From: Geopseudomonas aromaticivorans | Lineage (GTDB): Bacteria > Pseudomonadota > Gammaproteobacteria > Pseudomonadales > Pseudomonadaceae | Assembly (NCBI RefSeq): GCF_019097855.1 | Contig: NZ_JAHRGL010000002.1 | Coordinates: 62,001 to 126,000, forward strand | Reading direction: 5' to 3' | DNA: 64,000 nucleotides | Shown: positions 7,680-16,207 of the stretch, in pieces | Layout of the letters: each line of letters begins with the position of its first letter | Position numbering within the stretch: position 1 is the first letter of the stretch | Notes under the pieces: generated by a model | The model's input: the letters and a program-made list of their open reading frames with translations, nothing else | Told to the model about the DNA's origin: nothing | The model's database searches: none | Position numbers and translations under genes: made by a program

Positions 7680-8168
7680 ATGCCTGGCTCATTCGCTGAG
7701 TTCTGTGCCGAGCTGAATGCCTCGCTCACTCCCGCGTTGGTTGCCGCCGGTTACCGCGCGCCCAGGGCTCCGTTCGATCGCCATACCGTCCGCTACGAGT
7801 TCGCGCGCGAGGGTTTGGCCGGGCGGGAGACCATCGCGATCCTCTTCAATCGCAAGCGCCGCGCCGCGTTCGGCGTGCAGTTGTTCATCGAGCCGCCGCA
7901 GGGGCTGGCGGAACTGGAGGAACGCGGCGGTACCTTGCTCCTCGGTACGCTGTCGCCAAGCCGAACCCTGTGGCCGTTTCCGGTCAGAGCATTCGGCCAG
8001 CACAGGTCACTGCTTTCACGGCTGTGGGGCAGGGCGGCGATGATGCCCGCTGATGCGGTCCGGGCCTTTCTGGCGCTGCTGTCGGAGGTCGAGGCTTGGT
8101 GGCACCAACCCAGAAGCAGCCCACACATCGTTGTCGGCACGCTCCGTTACCCCGGCAGGCAGGGGTAA
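7680..8168 (+). CDS. Small hypothetical protein, intact paralogue of the 4951-5106 fragment
   Basis: 162 residues, start preceded by CGGAGG. No domain recognised. It is soluble, with a conserved-looking C-terminal block ADAVRAFLALLSEVEAWW and GTLRYPGRQG that recurs as a decayed copy about 2.7 kb upstream. The N-terminal part (FAEFCAELNASLTPALVAAGYR, then ETIAILFNRKRRAAFGVQL) has the look of small DUF4304-like proteins, but I would not assign it. Lies 76 bases after the cupin gene. Confidence 0.6.
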   Translation: MPGSFAEFCAELNASLTPALVAAGYRAPRAPFDRHTVRYEFAREGLAGRETIAILFNRKRRAAFGVQLFIEPPQGLAELEERGGTLLLGTLSPSRTLWPFPVRAFGQHRSLLSRLWGRAAMMPADAVRAFLALLSEVEAWWHQPRSSPHIVVGTLRYPGRQG

Positions 8169-8289
8169 GGCCTGACCTGCTCCGCGAGCCGTGCGGATTG
8201 CCACGAAGCGTTGGGGGAGCAGGCCATGAACTTTGCTGGGCAGGTTTGCCGGCGGTGATGCCGTGGTTTCCCGCCAAGAAAGCCGGACG

Positions 8290-8315
8290 AAAAAAAGCCC
8301 GTCACATGGACGGGC
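8290..8315 (-). terminator. Rho-independent terminator of oprD
   Basis: Inverted repeat GCCCGTC / GACGGGC (8297-8303 and 8309-8315) with a five-base loop, followed on the minus strand by seven consecutive T (8296-8290). It lies about 60 bases beyond the oprD stop. Confidence 0.85.
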
Positions 8316-8375
8316 CAAAGAGGGTACCTCAGGGGAGACGACCACCGCTGCCACGGCGGCCGGTACAGCAGCCGA

Positions 8376-9641
8376 TCAGAGGATGTTCAGCGGGTAGTTG
8401 ACGATCAGGCGGTTCTCGTCGAAGTCGGTGCCGTTGTCGGCCCAGCTCTTGCGGATGTTGGAGTTGCGCCACTTCACGTTGAGGCTCTTCAGCGGGCCGG
8501 ACTGCACCACGTAGGCCAGCTCGGACTCGCGGACCCATTCCTTGCCGTCGTCGACGCTGCCGACGTGCACGTTGTCGCCGCTGATGTAGCGGGTGGAGAA
8601 GGTCAGCCCCGGCACGCCCCAGCCGATCAGGTTGTAGTCATAGCGCAGCTGCCAGGAGCGTTCCTCGGCGTTGTCGAAGCTGGAGTTGAAGCTGTCGTTG
8701 GCCAGGGTGCCGCCGCTGGTGCCGTTGACGCGCATCCAGGCGTTGTCGCCGCTGAGCTTCTGCAGGCCGACATAGAAGCCGTGGTTGCCGGTCTTGGCCG
8801 AGAGCATGGCCGAGGCGGTCTTGTTGTCCAGTTCGCCGGCCAGCTCGTCGCCGTTTTCCTGGCCGATGAAGTAGCCGAGGTTGGCGCCCAGGGTCCAGTC
8901 ACCGACCGGCTGGGTGTGCACCAGGTTGTAGTACTGCTGCTGGTAGATGTCTTCCAGCTCGGAGTACCAGACGCCGACCAGGGTGCGCTTGTCGTTGAAG
9001 GTGTATTCGCCGGCGGCGAAGTTGAAACGGTCGGACGTGAACGCCGGCTTACCGAACATCGACATGTCTTCCATGCTGGCGTCGTTGCGCGGGCTGTTCT
9101 GGCGGAACTGGCCGCCGTAGAGGGTCAGGCCGTCGATTTCCTTGGAGGTGATCTGGCCGCCCTGGAAAGTCTGCGGCAGCGAGCGGCCGTCGTCGGAGCG
9201 CAGGATCGGCAGCACCGGCATCCACTCGCCGACCTTCAGTTCGGTCTTGGAGAACCTGGCCTTGCCGGCCACCGCCAGGCGGCCAAAGTCGTCGGCCGGG
9301 CTGCCGTCGCCGTGCACCGGCAGCAGCTGGGTATTGGTGGTGCCCTTGCCGCCGTCGAGCTTCACGGAATACAGGCCGAGCACGTCGGCGCCGAAGCCCA
9401 CCGGGCCCTCGGTGTAGCCGGAGCGGGCGTCGAGGATGAAGTTCTGCGTCCATTCCTCGGCGCGGCTCTGGGCGTTGCTGTCGGAGTTGCGGAAGTCGCG
9501 CCCCAGGTAGTAGTTGCGCAGGTTCAGCGTGGCGGTGGCGTCGTCGACGAAACCGGCGGCCATGGTCGGCATGGACAGGGCGGTCGCACTCAGGCTGGCG
9601 ACGGTGCCGATGGCGAGTGCAAGGGGGGTGCGAGACATCAT
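8376..9641 (-). CDS. OprD-family outer-membrane porin (substrate-specific channel)
   Basis: 421-residue precursor with a cleavable signal peptide ending near TMAAG, then the mature start FVDDATATLNLRNYYLGRDF typical of OprD/OpdK-type porins. The alternating polar/hydrophobic strands and the C-terminal end NYPLNIL fit an 18-strand barrel; the last residue is Leu rather than Phe. OprD channels take up amino acids or aromatic and other carboxylates. Divergence from quiC across a shared operator points to quinate, shikimate or dehydroshikimate as cargo (inference). Two ATGs (9641 and 9638) are in tandem. The leader ends in AACAACAACA directly before the start, a likely Hfq/Crc site. Confidence 0.9.
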   Translation of the reverse strand: MMSRTPLALAIGTVASLSATALSMPTMAAGFVDDATATLNLRNYYLGRDFRNSDSNAQSRAEEWTQNFILDARSGYTEGPVGFGADVLGLYSVKLDGGKGTTNTQLLPVHGDGSPADDFGRLAVAGKARFSKTELKVGEWMPVLPILRSDDGRSLPQTFQGGQITSKEIDGLTLYGGQFRQNSPRNDASMEDMSMFGKPAFTSDRFNFAAGEYTFNDKRTLVGVWYSELEDIYQQQYYNLVHTQPVGDWTLGANLGYFIGQENGDELAGELDNKTASAMLSAKTGNHGFYVGLQKLSGDNAWMRVNGTSGGTLANDSFNSSFDNAEERSWQLRYDYNLIGWGVPGLTFSTRYISGDNVHVGSVDDGKEWVRESELAYVVQSGPLKSLNVKWRNSNIRKSWADNGTDFDENRLIVNYPLNIL

Positions 9642-9651
9642 TGTTGTTGTT
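9641..9651 (-). promoter_or_regulatory. Hfq/Crc-type A-rich motif at the oprD start
   Basis: On the mRNA strand AACAACAACAA runs into the start codon. It matches the AAnAAnAA catalytic-repression (CA) motif of Pseudomonas and sits between GGGAGA and the ATG, where Hfq binding would block ribosomes. Confidence 0.65.
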
Positions 9652-9979
9652 CTCCCGTTTTTATTGGTCGAGCGGCCGCTGGCGATCCGCGCGGGAATGC
9701 AGTGGCTGAGGGCTCTGGTGGATCACCCGCGAGGGGTGGCAGGACTGGGCGCGGCGGCCGTCAGTCCCTGGCGGCGGCGGTGCCGTCCGCGACTGCTGGG
9801 GGAGCTGGCGCCTTGATCGGCGCCGGGGCTGGCATCGGGGGTTCGGGGCATGGCGGCTTCGATCTTGTTGTTGTCGTGAATGCGGCTGCACCGGACGGAA
9901 ACCGTGGCGTGCCGGCCCGTCGGATGACTGCATGGTGGCGGGCAGCGGGAGGCTGGGTCAATTGCCTGGAAGTCGATTG

Positions 9980-9994
9980 GTTCGATAATCGAAC
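9980..9994. promoter_or_regulatory. PcaR-like palindromic operator between oprD and quiC
   Basis: Perfect palindrome GTTCGATAATCGAAC. It closely resembles the PcaR (IclR family) site GTTCGATAATCGCAC described for Pseudomonas putida pcaIJ. The same core CGATAATCG recurs at 12080, 22971 and 27891, with a one-base variant at 45426. It lies upstream of both divergent genes. The rest of 9642-9960 shows no gene or clear signal. Confidence 0.75.
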
Positions 9995-9999
9995 GTTAA

Positions 10000-10018
10000 A
10001 CTAACTGGTTGGTACATT
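10000..10018. promoter_or_regulatory. TetR-like operator with TACATT, quiC/oprD promoter region
   Basis: Imperfect inverted repeat ACTAAC-TG-GTTGGT running into TACATT, a plausible -10 for quiC. The same block occurs upstream of the MFS gene (22987-23000) and upstream of aroQ (55756-55769). The TetR gene just after quiC is the natural candidate for binding it. Confidence 0.65.
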
Positions 10019-10127
10019 CCTGTTGTCGTTGGTCAAACCCTGTCCGATACTCGACTCACCCCATCCCGTCGCCGCGCGCCTGCCTTGCCTTTCCGCCGCG
10101 CCGACCGCCTTCACCCCAGGAGGACGC

Positions 10128-12023
10128 ATGCATCGCTCAATCGCCACCGTCTCGCTCAGCGGCACCCTGCCCGAGAAGCTCGAGGCCATCGCCGCCGCCG
10201 GCTTCGACGGCGTGGAGATCTTCGAGAATGACCTGCTCTACTACGGCGGCAGCCCGCGCGAGGTACGCAAGCTGGCGGCCAACCTGGGGCTGGAGATCAC
10301 CCTGTTCCAGCCGTTCCGCGACTTCGAGGGGGTGCGCCGCGATCGCCTGCAGCGCAACCTCGACCGCGCCGAACGCAAGTTCGACCTGATGCAGGAGCTG
10401 GGCACCGACCTGGTGCTGGTGTGCAGCAACGTCGCCGCCGACTCCCTGGGCGACCGGCAGATCCTCGTCGACGACCTCCGCCTGCTGGCCGAGCGCGCCG
10501 GCGCCCGCGGCCTGCGCATCGGCTACGAGGCGCTGGCCTGGGGCCGCCACGTCAACACCTGGCAGCAGGTGTGGGACATCGTGCGCGCCGCCGATCACCC
10601 GAGCCTGGGCGTGCTGCTCGACAGCTTCCACACCCTGTCGCTGAAGGGCGACCCGAGCGCCATCGCCGAGATTCCCGGCGACAAGATCTTCTTCGTGCAG
10701 ATGGCCGACGCGCCCATCCTCAACATGGACGTGCTGGAGTGGAGCCGGCATTTCCGCTGCTTCCCGGGGCAGGGCGACTTCGACCTGCCCGGCTTCCTCG
10801 CGCCGATCCTCAAGAGCGGCTATCGCGGCCCGCTGTCGCTGGAGATCTTCAACGACGGCTTCCGCGCCGCGCCGCCGCGCGCCACCGCGGTGGATGGCCA
10901 TCGCTCGCTGCTCTACCTCGAGGAGAAGACCCGTCTGCTGCTGGAAGAACAGCATCAGCCGGTGGAGCCCGACGTGCTGTTCGCGCCGCCGCCGGCCAGC
11001 CGCTACGACGGCATCGAGTTCCTCGAATTCGCCGTCGACGAGGCGCACGGCGCCCTGCTCGGCCAGTGGTTGACCCGCCTGGGCTTCGTCGAGGCCGGTC
11101 GCCACCGCTCGAAGAGCGTCAGCCTGCTGCGCCAGGGCGACATCAACCTGGTGCTCAACGCCGAGCCGTACTCCTTCGCCCACAGCTTCTTCGAGGCCCA
11201 CGGCCCGTCGCTGTGCGCTACTGCCCTGCGCGTACGTGATGGCAAGCAGGCGCTGGAGCGCGCCAGCCAGTTCGGCGGCCAGCCGTACCGCAGCCTGGTC
11301 GGCCCCAACGAGCGCGAGATCCCCGCGGTGCGTGCGCCGGACGGCAGCCTGATCTACCTGGCCGACCGCGATGCCCAGGGCCACAGCATCTACGAGACCG
11401 ATTTCGACCTCAAGGACAGCGCCGCCCCCGGCATCCTCAAGCGCATCGACCACGTGGCCATGGCCCTGCCGGCCGAGGGCATGGATTCCTGGGTGCTGTT
11501 CTACAAGAGCCTGTTCGACTTCACCGCCGACGATGAGGTGGTGCTCCCCGACCCCTACGGCCTGGTCAAGAGCCGCGCCCTGCGCAGCCGCTGCGGTACT
11601 GTGCGCCTGCCGCTGAACATCTCGGAGAACCGCAACACGGCGATTGCCCACTCGCTGTCCACCTACCGCGGCTCCGGCGTGCACCACATCGCCTTCGACT
11701 GCGACGACATCTTCGTCGCCGTCGAACAGGCCAAGGAAGCCGGGGTGGCGCTGCTGGACATCCCGATGAACTACTACGACGACCTGGCCGCGCGCTTCGA
11801 CTTCGACGACGAGTTCCTCAGCCAGCTGGCCTACTTCAACGTCCTCTACGACCGCGACGCCCAGGGCGGCGAGCTGTTCCACGTCTACACCGAACCGTTT
11901 GCCGAGCGCTTCTTCTTCGAGATCCTGCAGCGCAAGGACTACGCCGGCTACGGCGCGGCCAACGTCGCCGTGCGCCTGGCGGCCATGGCCCAGGCACGTT
12001 CCAGCCGGCGCAGCAAGCTGTGA
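10128..12023 (+). CDS. quiC: 3-dehydroshikimate dehydratase, QuiC1 type, fused to an HPPD-like VOC region
   Basis: Dehydrates 3-dehydroshikimate to protocatechuate, linking quinate/shikimate use to the pca genes. Of 631 residues, about 1-285 form a xylose-isomerase-like TIM barrel (SLSGTLPEKLEAIAAAGFDGVEIFEN; metal-site stretches IGYEALAWG, LLDSFHT, LSLEIFNDGFR). About 300-600 form two vicinal-oxygen-chelate domains like 4-hydroxyphenylpyruvate dioxygenase, with metal-ligand motifs IDHVAM, GVHHIAFD and GGELFHV still present. This fusion is known in Pseudomonas QuiC1. AGGAGG precedes the chosen ATG. Divergent from oprD, followed by a TetR gene. No OH-phenylpyruvate activity is implied. Confidence 0.92.
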   Translation: MHRSIATVSLSGTLPEKLEAIAAAGFDGVEIFENDLLYYGGSPREVRKLAANLGLEITLFQPFRDFEGVRRDRLQRNLDRAERKFDLMQELGTDLVLVCSNVAADSLGDRQILVDDLRLLAERAGARGLRIGYEALAWGRHVNTWQQVWDIVRAADHPSLGVLLDSFHTLSLKGDPSAIAEIPGDKIFFVQMADAPILNMDVLEWSRHFRCFPGQGDFDLPGFLAPILKSGYRGPLSLEIFNDGFRAAPPRATAVDGHRSLLYLEEKTRLLLEEQHQPVEPDVLFAPPPASRYDGIEFLEFAVDEAHGALLGQWLTRLGFVEAGRHRSKSVSLLRQGDINLVLNAEPYSFAHSFFEAHGPSLCATALRVRDGKQALERASQFGGQPYRSLVGPNEREIPAVRAPDGSLIYLADRDAQGHSIYETDFDLKDSAAPGILKRIDHVAMALPAEGMDSWVLFYKSLFDFTADDEVVLPDPYGLVKSRALRSRCGTVRLPLNISENRNTAIAHSLSTYRGSGVHHIAFDCDDIFVAVEQAKEAGVALLDIPMNYYDDLAARFDFDDEFLSQLAYFNVLYDRDAQGGELFHVYTEPFAERFFFEILQRKDYAGYGAANVAVRLAAMAQARSSRRSKL

Positions 12024-12028
12024 GGCCA

Positions 12029-12061
12029 GGAAGCCATGCCGCCGATGGCGGCGTGGCTTCC
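12029..12061 (+). terminator. Hairpin after quiC
   Basis: Fifteen-base stem (GGAAGCCATGCCGCC with its near-perfect complement, one mismatch) and a GAT loop, starting five bases after the quiC stop. No T-run follows, so termination would be weak or need Rho. Confidence 0.5.
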
Positions 12062-12078
12062 CTCCCGCCGGGCAGCAG

Positions 12079-12090
12079 CCGATAATCGCG
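12079..12090. promoter_or_regulatory. PcaR-like CGATAATCG site upstream of the TetR gene
   Basis: CCGATAATCGCG sits about 30 bases before the TetR start. It shares the nine-base palindromic core of the oprD/quiC site, placing the TetR gene under the same IclR-type control. Confidence 0.5.
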
Positions 12091-12119
12091 CCAGCCTTTT
12101 CTGACCGAGTCCGCGAGCC

Positions 12120-12788
12120 ATGTCGTCCGTCATCCCGCTACCTCCAGCCGCACCGAGCAAAGTGCGCCAGCCGCGCAAGAACAACCCGGAGAAGACCCGC
12201 CAGGACATCCTCCTCGCCGCGGTCGCCGAGTTCGCCGAGCACGGCCTGAGTGGCGCGCGGGTGGATGCCATCGCCGAGCGCACCAACGTCTCCAAGCGGA
12301 TGATCTACTACTACTTCACCAGCAAGGAGCAGCTCTACCTGGCCGTGCTGGAGAAGCTCTACGGCGACATCCGCGCCACCGAAGCGTCGCTCAAGCTGGG
12401 TCAGCTGGACCCGGAGGCGGCATTGCGCCGCATGGTCGAATTCACCTTCGAGCACCACGACAGCAACGTCGACTTCATCCGCTTGGTCAGCATCGAGAAC
12501 ATCCACCACGGCGCCCACCTGGCCGAGTCGCAGGTGATCCGCTCGCTGAACAAGTCGATCCTCGCCGAAGTGTCGAGCATCCTCGACCGTGGCGTGGCCG
12601 CCGGCATCTTCCGCCCCGGCATCGAACCGCGCGACCTGCACCTGCTGATCAGCTCGTTCTGCTTCTTCCGCGTCTCCAACCGCCACACCTTCGCTACCAT
12701 CCACCAGGTCGATTTCAGCGACCCCGAGACTCGGGCGCGGCACAAGGAGATGATCTGCGAGGCGGTGATTCGATACGTCAGGGCTTGA
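12120..12788 (+). CDS. TetR-family transcriptional regulator, candidate quinate/shikimate regulator
   Basis: 222 residues. The N-terminal DNA-binding domain is clear: TRQDILLAAVAEFAEHGLSG followed by the helix-turn-helix VDAIAERTNVSKRMIYYYF, about residues 24-66. The C-terminal ligand domain is specific to this subgroup and gives no clue to ligand. It follows quiC by about 95 bases and has its own upstream CGATAATCG site. It is the best candidate to bind the ACTAAC-N2-GTTAGT repeats near quiC, the MFS gene and aroQ; this is inference. The Shine-Dalgarno is weak (CGAG). Confidence 0.85.
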   Translation: MSSVIPLPPAAPSKVRQPRKNNPEKTRQDILLAAVAEFAEHGLSGARVDAIAERTNVSKRMIYYYFTSKEQLYLAVLEKLYGDIRATEASLKLGQLDPEAALRRMVEFTFEHHDSNVDFIRLVSIENIHHGAHLAESQVIRSLNKSILAEVSSILDRGVAAGIFRPGIEPRDLHLLISSFCFFRVSNRHTFATIHQVDFSDPETRARHKEMICEAVIRYVRA

Positions 12789-12871
12789 GGTGTTGCCTAC
12801 GGCATGCGGGCATGTCGTGGGGAGAGGGGCGGTTTCCGACTCAAAGCGGGCAGTGGCGACTGGCAGAAATC

Positions 12872-13057
12872 GGCCGATTCTGTTGAAAAAGTCGCATGCG
12901 ATCCGCCCTGCGGGAAATTGCCGTGCGTAGCTTGAAGTCAATGCGTTTTTTAGAGACGAGCTACGTCAGATTTCACGTAGCAACGCGCGGTCCGAGCATT
13001 TTTTAGCCGCCAAATCCCCTCGACATGGCCGAAGGGACTTTTTCAACAGAATCGGCC
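12872..13057. mobile_element. MITE-like element or insertion-sequence remnant with perfect 22-bp inverted repeats
   Basis: The two ends (12872-12893 and 13036-13057) are exact 22-base inverted complements with the core CTGTTGAAAAAGTC. The 186-base element holds no open reading frame worth calling. If the outer GGCC is read as a target duplication instead, the inverted repeat is 18 bases. The poly-A-containing ends are like those of several Pseudomonas insertion sequences. It fills most of the gap 12789-13227; no transposase is nearby. Confidence 0.75.
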
Positions 13058-13227
13058 AACAGCGGTCATCTACAATCTACGAAAGCCGGGCCGATTCAGT
13101 TAGAAATATCCGTCAAAGCCCTAGACAACTGGGACGATGCCTCTCGCAGAGTCCAACCGTTGAGTTCCCCAGCCAGCTCCCACTGGTGCCGCACCGCCCC
13201 CCCACAGGGAAGCTTTGCTCGCCGGGA

Positions 13228-14127
13228 TCAGGCCAGATGCGCCTGACTACGCAGATGCTCGGCCAGCATGTCGATGAACGTCCGCACCTTGGTCGAGCCG
13301 TATTTACTCTCACGATGAAGGATGTGGATTGGCCAGGACGCTTCCTCGTACTCAGCCAGGATCACCTGCAAGCGCCCGTCCGCCAGTTCATCAGCTACCT
13401 GATAGGACAACAGCCGGGCGATGCCGAGCCCGGCGCAGGCTGCGGCGATGGCGGCGTCGTTGCTGGTCACGGTCAGGCGCGGCTTCATGCGCACCAGGGT
13501 CGAGTCGTCGATCGCGCCGAAGCGCCAGTCCGAGTGAGGCGAGAGCGCCCCGCCCGCGATGATCTGGTGTTTGTGCAGCTCCGAAGGATGGTGCGGCGTG
13601 CTGTGACGGGCCAGGTACTCAGGCGAGGCGCACAGCAACCGACGCATCTGGCCCACGCGCAGCGCCTTAAGGCCAGAATCGGGCAATTGGCCGATGCGTA
13701 CGGCCACGTCCATGCCCTCCTCCACCAAGTTCACCACACGGTCGAGAAAATAAGCCGACACATTCACCTCGGGATACTGCTGCAGGTAGCGAACGATGCA
13801 GGGCATGACGAACGCCTTGCCAAACAGGATCGGCGCGGTCACCGCCAGGTCACCCTTGGGCGCGGCATTGATGCTGGCGGCGGCTTCGTTGGCTTCGACG
13901 ATGCTGGCCAGAATGTGCCGGGTGTCCTCCAGGTAGCGGCCACCGGCCTCGGTCAGGCGCACGCTGCGGGTGGTACGCAGCAGCAACTTGACCCCGAGCT
14001 GCTCCTCCAGAGCGGTGACCGCGCGGGTCACCGCCGCGGGCGAGATGGCCAGGCGGCGAGAAGCAGCGGCGAAGCTTTCAAGCTCGCCTACGGCCACGAA
14101 CACTTTCATCTGGTGAATCTGGTCCAT
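13228..14127 (-). CDS. LysR-family transcriptional regulator
   Basis: 299 residues. N-terminal winged helix-turn-helix (MKVFVAVGELESFAAASRRLAISPAAVTRAVTALEEQLG, about residues 6-45) and a C-terminal periplasmic-binding-type effector domain (from LAVTAPILFGKAFVMP). Of two in-frame ATGs, 14127 is chosen because GGAG lies about eight bases upstream; 14139 gives four more residues. It is last in a run of three minus-strand genes, 46 bases after the flavoprotein stop, so it probably controls that operon rather than being divergent from it. Confidence 0.88.
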   Translation of the reverse strand: MDQIHQMKVFVAVGELESFAAASRRLAISPAAVTRAVTALEEQLGVKLLLRTTRSVRLTEAGGRYLEDTRHILASIVEANEAAASINAAPKGDLAVTAPILFGKAFVMPCIVRYLQQYPEVNVSAYFLDRVVNLVEEGMDVAVRIGQLPDSGLKALRVGQMRRLLCASPEYLARHSTPHHPSELHKHQIIAGGALSPHSDWRFGAIDDSTLVRMKPRLTVTSNDAAIAAACAGLGIARLLSYQVADELADGRLQVILAEYEEASWPIHILHRESKYGSTKVRTFIDMLAEHLRSQAHLA

Positions 14128-14173
14128 GCCGCGCTCCATGCGTTGTCGTAGGGCGATTATTCCAGCGCGGACG

Positions 14174-16189
14174 CTAGAGCTCCAGCACCAAGGGCTGCAC
14201 TGCGCCTTCAGCCTGGGCCGGGATGGCGCAGCAGATCAGCACGCTGCCGGGTTCGGGCAGATCTGCGGGCGGGGCCTGGTAGTGGACCTGTCCGCTGACC
14301 AGTTTGGTCTTGCAGGTGCCGCAGGAGCCGCCTCGGCAGCTGAACTCCGGCGACAGGCCGCGGCTTTCCGCCAGTTCCAGCAGCGTGCCACTGTCCGGTG
14401 CCCAGCGTGCTTCCATTGCGGAACTGGCGAAGTACACCGGTACCGGTTCGGTGGCGGGCGGGGGTTGTTGCAACGTGGGCTGGTTGTCGTCGGAGTGGCG
14501 GCGCAGGGTCGAGGGGCCGAAGGCTTCGGCATGGATGCGCGCGTCGGGCACGTGCACGCTTCGCAGGCCTTCGTAGAGCTCCTGGGTGAAGCTGGCCGGG
14601 CCGCAGAGGTAGAAGTCGTAGTCGTCCAGTGCCAGCGAGGCCTTGATCTGATCGATGCCCAGACGGCTGGCAAAGGCGTAGTCACGGCCCTGCACGGTGT
14701 GTGCTTCCGGCTGGCTCAGGGCGCGGTGGATATACAGCAGGCCATTGGATTGCTGCTGGAGTGCGGCAAGTTCCTGCTGGAACGGCAGGTCCGCCAAAGT
14801 GCGCCCACCGTGGAACAGATGGATACGTCGCCCCTGCCCGTTGGCCAATTGCTCGCGAAGCATGGCGATCAGCGGTGTGATGCCCACGCCCGCGCCGATC
14901 AGCACGATAGGGCGTGCGCTGTACTGATCCAGGATGAAGCTGCCCATGGGCAAGCGCACGTCCATGGAGTCGCCGACTTTCAACTGACGGTGCAGATACC
15001 GTGAAGCGGGTCCCTGCGCCTTGACGCTGATCCGCAGGTAGCCATCGGACGGCGCGCTGGACAGGCTGTAGATCCGGATCAACGGCGTCTGCCCATCGAT
15101 CCGCAAACGCACGGGGATATGCTGGCCAGGCGCAAAGGCCACGGGGGTGCCGTCTTCGGGTTGTAGGTAGAACGAGCGGATGTCACGACTCTCCTGTTCG
15201 ATGCGCAGCACTTGCCACCTCAGCCACTGGTGCTGCCGTTCACGCTGCTGCAAACGCTGCTCGGCCTCGGCCCAGGTGCCAGTTATCAGGCTGGTAGGGG
15301 CGAACTCGTGGAACGCCCAGCGCAGCGAAACGGCGGCCGGGCGAAACACCACCTGCTCGACATCCAAGGTCCAGATCCGCTCGGCGCCTTCGAAGGCACG
15401 GATCAAGGGACTGTCGAGAATGACCTCTGCTCGCCCGACAATCTGCAGCACATCGCCGGTGGTGAAATCGACGAACAATAGGCCTGCGATCGGATTCACC
15501 AGCAGGTTGCCGAGGGTATTGAAATGCAGGTTACCGGCATAGTCCGGGATGGTCAGGCGGTTGCCCTCGATCCTCACGAAACCGGCGCGACCACCGCGGT
15601 GGGAGACATCCACCGATCGCTGGCCGCCCTCAGGTTCGACGTAACTGGCGACAAAGAACGTGTCGGCGCTTTCGATCATGGCGCGAGCCCCGGCATCGAG
15701 TGCCTTTGAATCTTGGCGCCCCTGCGGCGGCTTATCGACACGGGTGTACTCGCGCAACTGGATGTATTGTGGGCAGTTGCCGAACGACTGCTCGACCGCC
15801 ACCTCCAGTTGGCCGGTACCGGTGCGGCGGATCATGCCGTTGAGACGATTCCGCCGCCGCGTGTGCAACTCGATCCCCAACAGGCCAACGGCACCGCCCG
15901 CCTCCAAGCCCGGCGTGGCCGGGTCGTCGGCGACAAGATCAGTGCTGATCAGCAACTGCCGAGGATCGGGCGAGCTGACGAAGCCCTCGGGGCCTTCGAG
16001 CAAAGTCGCCCAGGGTTTACCATCAGCATCCACGGCGCCGGCCACCATGAACGGCAGCTGGTGATAGAACGCACGATGCTGCTCGGGCATGAAGTCGCGG
16101 ATGACCTTCGGCCCCAATGCCTCCATGCGCTCTGCAACACCGGCTTGCTCCTGCAGCCGTTTCTCACCTACATGCCAGGGTGATCGCAT
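14174..16189 (-). CDS. Three-part oxidoreductase: PNPOx-like, ferredoxin-reductase and [2Fe-2S] ferredoxin domains
   Basis: 671 residues. Residues about 35-290 form a split-barrel flavin-binding domain of the pyridoxamine-phosphate-oxidase type (FMVAGAVDADGKPWATLLEGP). Residues about 330-560 form an FNR module: FAD motif RIYSLSSAP, NAD motif LIGAGVGITPLIAMLREQL, and the end motif YLCGPASF. The last 90 residues are a plant-type ferredoxin with C-x4-C-x2-C in SCRGGSCGTCKTK and a distal cysteine in VLICCA. It should pass electrons from NAD(P)H through FAD and the cluster to an unknown acceptor. GAGGAA precedes the start. It follows the GST gene by 18 bases. Confidence 0.88.
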   Translation of the reverse strand: MRSPWHVGEKRLQEQAGVAERMEALGPKVIRDFMPEQHRAFYHQLPFMVAGAVDADGKPWATLLEGPEGFVSSPDPRQLLISTDLVADDPATPGLEAGGAVGLLGIELHTRRRNRLNGMIRRTGTGQLEVAVEQSFGNCPQYIQLREYTRVDKPPQGRQDSKALDAGARAMIESADTFFVASYVEPEGGQRSVDVSHRGGRAGFVRIEGNRLTIPDYAGNLHFNTLGNLLVNPIAGLLFVDFTTGDVLQIVGRAEVILDSPLIRAFEGAERIWTLDVEQVVFRPAAVSLRWAFHEFAPTSLITGTWAEAEQRLQQRERQHQWLRWQVLRIEQESRDIRSFYLQPEDGTPVAFAPGQHIPVRLRIDGQTPLIRIYSLSSAPSDGYLRISVKAQGPASRYLHRQLKVGDSMDVRLPMGSFILDQYSARPIVLIGAGVGITPLIAMLREQLANGQGRRIHLFHGGRTLADLPFQQELAALQQQSNGLLYIHRALSQPEAHTVQGRDYAFASRLGIDQIKASLALDDYDFYLCGPASFTQELYEGLRSVHVPDARIHAEAFGPSTLRRHSDDNQPTLQQPPPATEPVPVYFASSAMEARWAPDSGTLLELAESRGLSPEFSCRGGSCGTCKTKLVSGQVHYQAPPADLPEPGSVLICCAIPAQAEGAVQPLVLEL

Positions 16190-16207
16190 GGCGGCATTCC
16201 TCGAGGT

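Noticed and set aside
8565-10004. 479-codon plus-strand frame opposite oprD
   Set aside because: Low-complexity Ala/Val/Gly-rich translation, antisense to a clear porin and running through the operator region.
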